From Streptomyces sp. CNQ-509 (GTDB lineage Bacteria; Actinomycetota; Actinomycetes; Streptomycetales; Streptomycetaceae), in the NCBI RefSeq assembly GCF_001011035.1, contig NZ_CP011492.1, forward strand, positions 3,047,501 through 3,111,500: 64,000 nt of DNA, written 5' to 3'. This document shows positions 26,501 to 33,553 of the stretch, piece after piece. Positions within the stretch are counted from its first letter, which is position 1. Each line of letters starts with the position of its first letter. The notes under the pieces are model-generated. The model worked only from the letters and a program-made list of their open reading frames with translations. It searched no databases and was not told the DNA's origin. Made by a program: the position numbers and the translations under genes.

Positions 26501-26918
26501 CGGGCGCACCGGTGCCGGGCTGGCCGGGCGCGCCGTCGAGGGTGGCGACGACGGAGTCCGCCTCGTGGCGCCGCTGGCGGTAGCGCTGGAGCAGCCGGTC
26601 GAAGCCCTTCAGCGGGTGGCCCTGGCGGGCGAGTTGGGTGCTGATCGCCTCCATCGCCTCGGGCACGCTGGCCGCGGACTCGTCGACCTGCGCGGTGAGC
26701 GCGCCGTGTTCCCCGGCGAGCTGGAGGAGGCGGCGCAGCAGCGACGTCTTGCCGACGCCGGCGACGCCGTGGAAGTGGAAGAGGAAGCGGTGCGCCGGAT
26801 CCTCGGGGGGACAGCGGAAGTTGTCCCGGTACGCGGTGATCTCGCGCTGTCTGCCGACGAATCCCGACCGGCGGCGGTCGCGGATCAAGTCCTGCATGGA
26901 CGGACGCACTTCGGGCAC
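23523..26918 (-). CDS. STAND-like ATPase with a long TPR array
   Basis: GTG at 26918 chosen because GGGGGAGG is 7 nt upstream; ATG 26897 also possible, the frame to 27008 has no ribosome site. About 1131 residues. FVGRQREITAYRDN marks the domain start; Walker A FHGVAGVGKTSLL (about 52), Walker B-like WLALFFDTYE (about 250). Between them is an Ala/Gly/Pro stretch with a hydrophobic glycine-rich patch (AGLAGLGLVPGLGAVAGAM). From about 600 to 1050 come roughly 12 tetratricopeptide repeats (e.g. ASVADFDRALALDPAF; AAADYTRALELSPDYAW). Architecture fits signal-transduction or defence NTPases; effector domain not identified. Context: ADP-ribosylglycohydrolase downstream. Confidence 0.85.
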   Translation of the reverse strand: MPEVRPSMQDLIRDRRRSGFVGRQREITAYRDNFRCPPEDPAHRFLFHFHGVAGVGKTSLLRRLLQLAGEHGALTAQVDESAASVPEAMEAISTQLARQGHPLKGFDRLLQRYRQRRHEADSVVATLDGAPGQPGTGAPGVPHPAGPVDAAGPVPAAQAPPAASPAAGIAAQAGLAGLGLVPGLGAVAGAMDPQQVAQSLDRWRAALSTRLRSHDDVQLVLSPLQALTPAFLEDLRGVATAVPWLALFFDTYERTGPVLDAWLCDVMTSDRYGALPANVVVTRAGQQRLDPARWPAGDFAAELELELFTEEEARALIAARGIADARVVDEILHLSGRLPVLTSMLAETPPVRPGGADPSGTAVERFLKWVADPVQKAAAQAAALPPSLDEDVFRVAVAPAAAGLYGWLRALPFVSDEAGRVQYHGVVRSAMLRVQRAQSPQRWREQHRALAAAHAGWCAELEASLPAGNDVREERWLDERWFGHRRYETYHLLCADPQGALPRARRDALQAADVGPAETRRWAQTMEQAGTDADSEPVRDWGRRLLAVLGEGPRGVVEVCTFLLREAELTEPERVLAYTLRGRERRNADELDASVADFDRALALDPAFTRAYAGRGQAYVLLDRYAEADADFTRCVEADSDRAWSLTHRGRARLYLERYDDAKADLDQAVELDPSPMSWAMRGEVRRVAGDPERAIPDFDRAVEAAEGDYAYAYASRAQCHAALGRPEEALADLDRALAVDPQWEWCWVERGRLHQDAERFGAAAADYTRALELSPDYAWAYANRGESYRRLNRLDEALTDVDRALELKPEWSWCWGERGEVHRLAGRIEEALACFDRAVELEHDYAWAIAGRGQCLAAQRQVDAAIAEFTRALEIDPQLTWVLETRGAFHRMADRFDDSLADYARALEIDATRRWARIGRARTLGHLGRTAEAYAEVEAVLAEWPDHADGLSLKGRLLSLEGRHEEALAALDAALAADPDDHSLHGDKAETLMELGRYEEARPHVAAALAAGPEDGYARFDDLLLARLTGASPTAGRWAEAEAAMLADGVTDADRVQARLMCRAAGGDWAAADAALAELASAQTYWLLLKDVRALFSMLAATPATAAADLPRIEGYLRTTDDLLRELPGG

Positions 26919-27101
26919 GGCGCCACCTCCCCCGGGGGCGAGCTTAGAGCCTCGGTGCGGCGGAGGGGGCGGGCCGGACGGGTCCGGCCCGGGGCTCCCG
27001 CCCGGCACCCTCCGGGCAGCCGCCCGGTGCGCCGGGCGCCCCGTTCCGTACGCGCCGGGCGCCCCGTACGCGCCGGGCGCCCCTTCCCGTACCGCGGCCC
27101 G

Positions 27102-29804
27102 CTACTGCCCCAGCACCGGCAGCAGTTCCGGCAGCCGGCCGTCCGCGGCCTCCGCCGCGCGCAGCCGCTCCTCCGGCACCTCCCCGTACGTCGTCGTCCG
27201 CGGCCGGGCCGGGCGGCCCGCGGCGGCGGCTATGGCGACGAGGTCCTTCACCGAGCGGTACGACCCGTACGACGAGCCGGCCATCCGCGAGATCGTCTCC
27301 TCCATCAGCGTGCCGCCCAGGTCGTTGGCGCCGGAGCGGAGCATCTGCGCGGCGCCGTCCGCGCCGAGCTTCACCCAGCTCGTCTGGATGTGGGTGATGT
27401 GCGGGTGGAGCAGCAGCCGGGCCATGGCGGTGACCGCCCGGTTGTCGCGCATCGTCGGTCCCGGCCGGGCGATGCCCGCCAGGTAGACCGGCGCGTTGGT
27501 GTGGATGAACGGCAGCGTGACGAACTCCGTGAAGCCGCCCGTGCGCTGCTGGAGCTCCGCGAGCAGCCGCAGGTGGCCCAGCCAGTGCCGGGGCTGGTCC
27601 ACGTGCCCGTACATCATCGTGGACGACGACCTCAGGCCCAGGTCGTGCGCCGTGGTGACGACCTCGATCCAGTCGGCCGCGGGCAGCTTGCCCTTGGTGA
27701 GGATCCAGCGCACCTCGTCGTCCAGGATCTCGGCGGCCGTGCCGGGGATGGAGCCGAGGCCCGCCTCCTTGGCGGCGGTCAGCCAGTCGCGCACGGAGAG
27801 GCCGGTGCGCGCCGCGCCGTTCATGACCTCCATGGGCGAGAACGCATGCACGTGGATACCGGGCACCCGCTCCTTGACGGCGCGGGCGATGTCGAAATAC
27901 GCCGTGCCGGGCAGGTCGGGGTGGATGCCGCCCTGCATGCAGACCTCGACGGCGCCCACGTCCCACGCCTGCTGGGCGCGGTCGGCGACCTGCTCGACGG
28001 AGAGCGTGTAGGCGTCGGCGTCGGTGCGGCGCTGGGCGAAGGCGCAGAAGCGGCAGCCGGTATAGCAGACGTTGGTGAAGTTGATGTTCCGGGTGACGAC
28101 GTACGTGACGTCGTCACCGACCGTGGCGCGGCGCAGGTCGTCGGCGATGCCGCAGAGGGCGTCGAGGGCGGGCCCTTCGGCGTGCAGCAGGGCGAGGGCC
28201 TGGGCGTCGGTGAGCAGGGTGGGGTCGTCGGCGGCGCGGGCGAGGGCGGCGCGCACGTCGGGGTCGAGCCGGCCGGGGGCGGGGACTGCGGCGGCGGGGC
28301 GGCCGGAGTCATCGGCGGCGTGACCGTCGGTCGCCGCGGTCTCCCCCGGGGCTGCGGCGGGGTCGCCGGACAGCTCCCTGGCCTTCTCGCGCAGCGCCTC
28401 CCAGTCCCCGTACACCGCGTCGAAGTCACCCCGCCGGTCGCCCGTGCGGCCCTCGGTGTCGATGGTGCGGTGCAGGTCCGTACGCCCCCCGGCGGCGAAG
28501 CCGCCGTCCGGCTCCTGCCAGGGCAGCCCCCGCGGGCGTACGTCACGGGCGAGACCCGTCTCCGGGTCGGCCAGCGCGCTGACGTGCGGCAGCACCCGCG
28601 GGTCGAGCCACGGCTCGCCGCGGCGCACGAACTCCGGGTAGACCGCGAGCCGTTCGCGCAGCTCGAACCCGGCCGCCGCGGAACGCGCCGCCAGCTCCTC
28701 CACCTGCGGCCAGGGCCGCTCCGGGTTGACGTGGTCCGGGGTCAGCGGCGAGACCCCGCCCCAGTCGTCGATGCCGGCCGCGATGAGCTTGCCGTACTCC
28801 GCGTCCACCAGGTTCGGCGGTGCCTGCACCCCGATCGCCGGGCCCAGGAGGAGCCGGGTGACGGCGACGGTGGCGGCGAGATCGTCCAGCTCGGCGTCCG
28901 GCATGCCGCGCATCGCCGTGTCCGGCTTGGCGCGGAAGTTCTGCACGATGACCTCCTGGAGGCCCTGGTACGCCCGCTGCACCCGGCGCAGCGCGAACAG
29001 CGACTCGGCGCGCTCCTCCGGCGTCTCGCCGATGCCGATGAGCAGCCCGCTGGTGAACGGCACGGAGGAGCGCCCCGCGTCTTCCAGCACCCGCAGCCGT
29101 ACGGCCGGCTCCTTGTCGGGCGAGCCGTAGTGCGGCCCGCCGGGCTCGCTCCACAGCCGCTCCGCGGTGGTCTCCAGCATCATCCCCATGGACGCGGCCA
29201 CGGGCTTGAGCCGCTGGAACCCGGCCCAGGTCACCACGCCCGGGTTGAGGTGCGGCAGGAGGCCGGTCTCCTCCAGCACGCGGACGGCCATCGCGCGCAC
29301 GTACGCCTGCGTGTCGTCGTACCCGTGCGCCTCCAGCCACTCGCGCGCCTCGGGCCAGCGGTCCTCGGGCCGGTCCCCGAGCGTGAACAGCGCCTCCTTG
29401 CAGCCGAGCGCCGCGCCGCGGCGGGCGATGTCCAGCACCTCGTCGGGCGACATGAACGCCCCCACAGCGCGCTGGGCGCGCGTGGGCGGTACCCCCACGC
29501 GCCCTTCCTGGCGGAGCTTGCCGGGGACGGTGGCGAACGTGCAGTAGTGGCAGCGGTCGCGGCAGAGCCGGGTGAGCGGCAGGAAGACGCTGCGGGAGTA
29601 CGTGATGACGCCGGGCCGGCCGGCCGCCGCCAGACCGGCGTCGCGCACCCGGGCGGCGGAGGCGGAGAGGTCGGTCAGGTCGGCACCGCGCGCCCGGAGG
29701 AGCACGGCGGCCTCGGACACGTCGAGGGCGACGCCGTCGCGGGCGCGCTTCAGGGCGCGGCGCATGGCGTTGGCGGTGGGGGCGGGGACGGGCGGGGGCT
29801 TCAT
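27102..29804 (-). CDS. fbiC: FO synthase, CofG-CofH fusion (FbiC)
   Basis: 900 residues, the length of actinobacterial FbiC. Two radical SAM halves: CofG with C81-RDR-C85-HY-C88, and CofH with CYTGCRFC at about 579-586. They turn tyrosine and 5-amino-6-ribitylaminouracil into FO, the deazaflavin of coenzyme F420. The linker between the halves (about 485-520) is rich in Ala/Asp/Gly. [14 protein letters not shown] and [16 protein letters not shown] are diagnostic. No good Shine-Dalgarno precedes ATG 29804. The next gene upstream (29889) encodes an F420-type oxidoreductase, so the pair makes biosynthetic sense. Confidence 0.96.
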   Translation of the reverse strand: MKPPPVPAPTANAMRRALKRARDGVALDVSEAAVLLRARGADLTDLSASAARVRDAGLAAAGRPGVITYSRSVFLPLTRLCRDRCHYCTFATVPGKLRQEGRVGVPPTRAQRAVGAFMSPDEVLDIARRGAALGCKEALFTLGDRPEDRWPEAREWLEAHGYDDTQAYVRAMAVRVLEETGLLPHLNPGVVTWAGFQRLKPVAASMGMMLETTAERLWSEPGGPHYGSPDKEPAVRLRVLEDAGRSSVPFTSGLLIGIGETPEERAESLFALRRVQRAYQGLQEVIVQNFRAKPDTAMRGMPDAELDDLAATVAVTRLLLGPAIGVQAPPNLVDAEYGKLIAAGIDDWGGVSPLTPDHVNPERPWPQVEELAARSAAAGFELRERLAVYPEFVRRGEPWLDPRVLPHVSALADPETGLARDVRPRGLPWQEPDGGFAAGGRTDLHRTIDTEGRTGDRRGDFDAVYGDWEALREKARELSGDPAAAPGETAATDGHAADDSGRPAAAVPAPGRLDPDVRAALARAADDPTLLTDAQALALLHAEGPALDALCGIADDLRRATVGDDVTYVVTRNINFTNVCYTGCRFCAFAQRRTDADAYTLSVEQVADRAQQAWDVGAVEVCMQGGIHPDLPGTAYFDIARAVKERVPGIHVHAFSPMEVMNGAARTGLSVRDWLTAAKEAGLGSIPGTAAEILDDEVRWILTKGKLPAADWIEVVTTAHDLGLRSSSTMMYGHVDQPRHWLGHLRLLAELQQRTGGFTEFVTLPFIHTNAPVYLAGIARPGPTMRDNRAVTAMARLLLHPHITHIQTSWVKLGADGAAQMLRSGANDLGGTLMEETISRMAGSSYGSYRSVKDLVAIAAAAGRPARPRTTTYGEVPEERLRAAEAADGRLPELLPVLGQ

Positions 29805-29888
29805 CTTTCGAGCATACGAGGCAGGTCGGACACCGGTGCGCGGCGCGGGGCCCGGGGTGCGGCTGCGGCGGGCGGGGTTCCTGCCCGG

Positions 29889-30806
29889 TCAGAGGAACTG
29901 CGCGTACGCGTCGAGTGCGCGCAGCACCTCCGTCTCGCCGGCGGGCGGCAGTTGGACGACGGTCTCCCGTACGCCCTGCGCGGCGAAGTACGCGAGCTTG
30001 CCCTCGCTCGGCCGCACGGCGTACGGCACCACCTCCAGCGCCGCCGGATCGCGCCCGGCGTCCTCCCACACCTGGCGCAGCCGCGGGATGCTGTCGGTGA
30101 GCCCGCCACCGCCGATGGGCATCCAGCCGTCGGCGTACTCGGCGACGTGCGCGAAGAGCTTCGGCCCGGGCCGGCCGCCGAGCAGCGTGCGCGGGCCGTG
30201 CAGCGGGGGCGCGCCCTTGCGGGGGCGGGGGGCCTGGACGGGCTTGGGGTGCGCCTCGGACGCCCGTACGGCGGTACGCGGCACGGAGCCGCCCGCCTCG
30301 TCCCCCGCCGTGTCCGCCGCCTCCTGCGCCTCCGCCTCCCCGTCGTACGCCGTGGGCTCCGGCGCCCAGAGCGCGTTCATCAGCCCCATCTTCCGCCGCC
30401 CCAACTCCCGCCGCCCGCGCCAGTCGACGCCGTGGTCGTCGGCCTCCTCCTCGTTCCACCCGAAGCCGACGCCGAGCGTGAGCCGGCCGCCGGAGAGGAA
30501 GTCGAGCGTCGCGACCTGCTTCGCCAGCACGATCGGGTCGTGCTGGGCCACGAGCGTGATGCCGGTGCCGAGCGCCAGCCGCTCGGTGACGGCGGCGGCC
30601 TGGCCGAGGGCGACGAAGGGGTCGAGTGTGCGCCCGTACTCGCGGGGCAGCGGTTCGCCCATCGGGGCGGGGGTGTCGCGGCTGACGGGGATGTGCGTGT
30701 GCTCGGGGAGATAGAGCCCGTGGAAGCCGCGTTCTTCCAGCTCACGCGCGAGGGCCGGGGGGCGGACGGTCTCGTCGGTGAGGAAGACGGTCACGGAGAT
30801 ACGCAT
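29889..30806 (-). CDS. LLM-class F420-dependent oxidoreductase with acidic insertion
   Basis: 305 residues. Luciferase-like TIM barrel: ERGFHGLYLPEHTHIP (26-41), AVTERLALGTGITLVAQHDPIVLAKQVATLDFLSGGRLTLGVGFGW (73-118) and EYADGWMPIGGGGL near 230. The LGTGI...GVGFGWN pattern is that of mycobacterial/streptomycete F420-dependent enzymes rather than FMN ones. Residues 153-210 form an insertion (Glu/Ala-rich, then KPVQAPRPRKGAPPLHG) not present in typical 280-residue members. 85 nt upstream of fbiC on the same strand. Reaction unknown. Confidence 0.85.
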   Translation of the reverse strand: MRISVTVFLTDETVRPPALARELEERGFHGLYLPEHTHIPVSRDTPAPMGEPLPREYGRTLDPFVALGQAAAVTERLALGTGITLVAQHDPIVLAKQVATLDFLSGGRLTLGVGFGWNEEEADDHGVDWRGRRELGRRKMGLMNALWAPEPTAYDGEAEAQEAADTAGDEAGGSVPRTAVRASEAHPKPVQAPRPRKGAPPLHGPRTLLGGRPGPKLFAHVAEYADGWMPIGGGGLTDSIPRLRQVWEDAGRDPAALEVVPYAVRPSEGKLAYFAAQGVRETVVQLPPAGETEVLRALDAYAQFL

Positions 30807-30883
30807 CCGCGCAGTATCCAGCGGGCGGCGTACGCTGGGAACAACCCCGGCGGCGATTCCCGCCGTGAGACGGGAGGCCCGTC

Positions 30884-31288
30884 ATGTCCGTCCGGCCGCG
30901 TCGTCTGTTCTCTCTTGTGGTGCCGGTCCTCTCTGCCGCCGCGTTATGCGTGCTCTTCCTGCCGTCGGTCGCCTCGGCGCAGTCGTCGGGCGGGGCCGGC
31001 TCGGCGAGCGGCGCCGCGGGCCGGTACATCGACCCGGGCATGAACGCGGGCGCCTCCATGGGCGCGACGACGACGGCCTCCGGCGGGTTCCCGGCGAGTA
31101 CGGGGACCGCCACGGGCTTCACCACCACGTCCGGCAGCACGGGGACGACGACCGGCGACGGCGATGTCGGCTGGCGGCCGGTGCTGCTCGTCCTCGGCGG
31201 CGTGTTCCTGGTCTACTTCCTCGCCGGCCGGGCGTTGCGCCTGATCGGCGCCGCGGCGGGCACCGTACGCCGCCGCCGCGGGCGCTGA
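30884..31288 (+). CDS. Small secreted, C-terminally anchored protein with TTA codon
   Basis: 134 residues; ATG after GGGAGG. N-terminal signal peptide (RRLFSLVVPVLSAAALCVLFLP, cleavage after ASA). The mature part is Gly/Ser/Thr-rich (TTASGGFPASTGTATGFTTTSG), then one helix (VLLVLGGVFLVYFLAG) and a basic tail RRRRGR: a surface protein held in the membrane. A leucine of the signal peptide (residue 21) is encoded by TTA (30944-30946), the bldA-dependent codon of Streptomyces, so expression should be limited to late growth. No named family. Confidence 0.75.
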   Translation: MSVRPRRLFSLVVPVLSAAALCVLFLPSVASAQSSGGAGSASGAAGRYIDPGMNAGASMGATTTASGGFPASTGTATGFTTTSGSTGTTTGDGDVGWRPVLLVLGGVFLVYFLAGRALRLIGAAAGTVRRRRGR

Positions 31289-31418
31289 CGGCGGTCCCGG
31301 CCGTACCTCCCCTTCGCTCACGACCCACGCGTCCCGCAGTGTTCCCTTCCGCGTCACCCGCATATAGGACCCGTGTAGCACCGTCTCAGCGATGAACCGA
31401 CGCGAAGGGACCGCACCC

Positions 31419-32945
31419 GTGGACAGACGCGACCTGTTGAAGCTCTCGGCGGCCACCGCCGGAGCGATGACGCTCGCCCCCGTGAGCTTCGCCCGCGCGG
31501 CGGACGGCGCGGACGCCGGCGCCGCCGGCGCCGAGGACAGCCGGACCGTCACCGGCCATCTGGAGCCGGGCGCACCGGACTTCGTCTACCTGCCCGTCGA
31601 CGTGCCGCGCGGGGTGCGCGAGATCCACGTCGCGTACCGCTACGACCGCCCCCAGGTGCCCGCGGGCACGACGGGCAACGCCCTGGACATCGGCATCTTC
31701 GACGAGCGCGGCACCCGCGACGGCGGCCGGGGCTTCCGCGGCTGGTCGGGCGGCTTCCGCACGGAGTTCGCGATCAGCGCGGACCGGGCGGCGACGACAC
31801 CCGCGTATCTGCCGGGGCCGGTACGGGCCGGCCGCTGGCACGTGGTGCTCGGCCCGTACACGATCGCCCCGCAGGGTCTCGGCTACGAGGTGACGATCAC
31901 CCTGCGCTACGGCCCGGCGGGCGAGACCGCACCGCCGCGGTTCCCGCCGGAGCGCGCCAAGGGCCGCGGCCGGGCGTGGTACCGCGGGGACTGCCACCTG
32001 CACACGGTGCACTCGGACGGCGCCCGTACGCCCGCGGAGACCGCGGCGGCGGCGCGGGCGGCGAAGCTCGACTTCCTCACGACGACCGAGCACAACACGT
32101 CCTCCGGGCACGCCGCGTGGGACGGGCTGTGGGGCGACGACCTGCTCGTGCTCTGCGGCGAGGAGGTGACGACGCGCAACGGGCACTACCTGGCGGTCGG
32201 CACCGACCCGGGCGTCTTCGTCGACTGGCGCTACCGGGCGCGGGACGACGCGTATCCGCGTTACGTGCGGCAGATCCACGCGGCCGGCGGGCTGGTCGTG
32301 CCGGCGCACCCCAACTGCCCGTTCGTCGGCTGCCAGTGGAAGTTCGGCTACGAGGGCGCCGACGCGGTCGAGGTGTGGAACGGGCCGTGGACGACGGACG
32401 ACGAGCTGGCGGTGGCAGCCTGGGACAACGCCCTGACGGCGGGCCGCGAGGGCGGCGGCCCGATGGACTGGCTGCCGGCGGTGGGCAACAGCGACGCGCA
32501 CCGTGACGGCCAGGTCGTGGGCCTGCCGCAGACGGTGGTGCTGGCCGACGACCTGTCCCGGCAGGCGCTCCTGGCGGGCCTGCGCGCGGGGCGGAGCTGG
32601 CTGGCGGAGTCGGCGGACGTGGACGTGGAGTTCACGGCGTCGGGCCCGCGGGGCGAGCACGCGGGCATCGGGGAGCGGCTGCGGGCGGCGCCGGACGGAA
32701 GGGTGACGGTACGGCTGAAGGTCACCGGCGGCCCGGCGAAGGCGCAGGTCCGCTTCATGACGGACGAGGGCCAGTTGTACGCGACGACGCTCGCGGACGG
32801 CGCGGGGACGGTGGAGTGGCAGACGACGCCGTCGTACGCGGCGTTCGTCCGCGCAGAGGTCCGCCACCCGGCGGCGGACGGCGGGGCGAGCGGGCTGCCG
32901 GGGGCGATGGCGGCGATGACGAACCCGATCTGGCTGGGCCGCTGA
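31419..32945 (+). CDS. CehA/McbA-type metallophosphoesterase (PHP domain), Tat-exported
   Basis: GTG at 31419 has AAGGGA 8 nt before it and gives the Tat-like start MDRRDLLKLSAATAGAM; an ATG at 31392 adds nine residues. About 508 residues. Residues 30-190 are a beta-rich N-terminal module. The PHP core begins with YRGDCHLHTVHSDGARTP (about 200), then FLTTTEHNTSSGH, HPNCPFV and a late NSDAHRDGQ, the metal ligands of the family. CehA-type members hydrolyse phosphodiester or carbaryl-like substrates; here substrate is unknown. Lies 130 nt after the TTA-containing surface-protein gene and is followed by the terminator at 33020. Confidence 0.88.
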   Translation: MDRRDLLKLSAATAGAMTLAPVSFARAADGADAGAAGAEDSRTVTGHLEPGAPDFVYLPVDVPRGVREIHVAYRYDRPQVPAGTTGNALDIGIFDERGTRDGGRGFRGWSGGFRTEFAISADRAATTPAYLPGPVRAGRWHVVLGPYTIAPQGLGYEVTITLRYGPAGETAPPRFPPERAKGRGRAWYRGDCHLHTVHSDGARTPAETAAAARAAKLDFLTTTEHNTSSGHAAWDGLWGDDLLVLCGEEVTTRNGHYLAVGTDPGVFVDWRYRARDDAYPRYVRQIHAAGGLVVPAHPNCPFVGCQWKFGYEGADAVEVWNGPWTTDDELAVAAWDNALTAGREGGGPMDWLPAVGNSDAHRDGQVVGLPQTVVLADDLSRQALLAGLRAGRSWLAESADVDVEFTASGPRGEHAGIGERLRAAPDGRVTVRLKVTGGPAKAQVRFMTDEGQLYATTLADGAGTVEWQTTPSYAAFVRAEVRHPAADGGASGLPGAMAAMTNPIWLGR

Positions 32946-33019
32946 GGCCGGAGCGCGGGGCAGCGGCGCACCTCCGGTGGCGGAATACCGGAGGGACGCC
33001 GCTGCCGCTCGGGGCAGGC

Positions 33020-33053
33020 CGGGAGTGCGGGGACCACGTCCCCCGCACTCCCG
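33020..33053. terminator. Hairpin terminator after the phosphoesterase gene
   Basis: CGGGAGTGCGGGG (33020-33032) pairs with CCCCGCACTCCCG (33041-33053), 13 bp, loop of 8. It closes the transcript at 75 nt after the stop. Confidence 0.75.
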
Positions 33054-33553
33054 CCCCAGGGTAGGCCGCCCCTCTGACAAGCGACCCCCGGCGGGCGGGC
33101 CGGCCCCCCGTTCCCGTAAAGCCGGAACGACCGGAAGGAGAACGGGGCCACTACCGCAGCCCTCGTAGCACGCCTTCCGAATTCGGACACCCCTGTTTCG
33201 GCTCTGCCCGAACAGGCACGGCCTCTTCAGGACATATAGAATCCAGCCGAGCTGACGCGTGCGACAGGCTTGGCCTCTGTGGTCGTCCGAAGTGATCGTC
33301 TTCGCCAAGGTGGTCGGCGGGGGCACACCACAACGCACTCCTGACGAGGCGTCAGCTCACGCGCGGTGCGTGGCCGGGGGCGCACGGCGAGGATCACACG
33401 CCGCGCCTTCGCGCGGGGTGTGCTCCCGAAGGCCGAAAAACGTCCACTTACTGGGCCATTGGCCCAGCCAGAGCGCTGTCGTTGCTGACTAAAACACCCC
33501 CGGCAGGGCAGACTTGGCTATCTGGAATCACCGGGACCGGGGAGGGGGCGGCC
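33054..33553. other. Intergenic region upstream of the first SARP gene
   Basis: 500 bp with no credible gene; short frames here lack coding character. GTTTCGGCTCTGCCCGAAC (33196-33214) has imperfect GTTCGG/CCGAAC arms. CATATAGAAT near 33233 could be a -10, and GGACCGGGGAGGGGG in front of 33554 is the ribosome site of the SARP gene. Lower GC than its surroundings. Confidence 0.45.

Noticed and set aside
23904..31043. 2379-residue plus-strand open frame
   Set aside because: Runs antisense through the STAND-TPR, fbiC and LLM genes; its composition (Arg, Gly, Val, His) has no domain character.
33259..33492. 77-residue plus-strand ORF upstream of SARP copy 1
   Set aside because: Weak ribosome site and composition unlike coding DNA.
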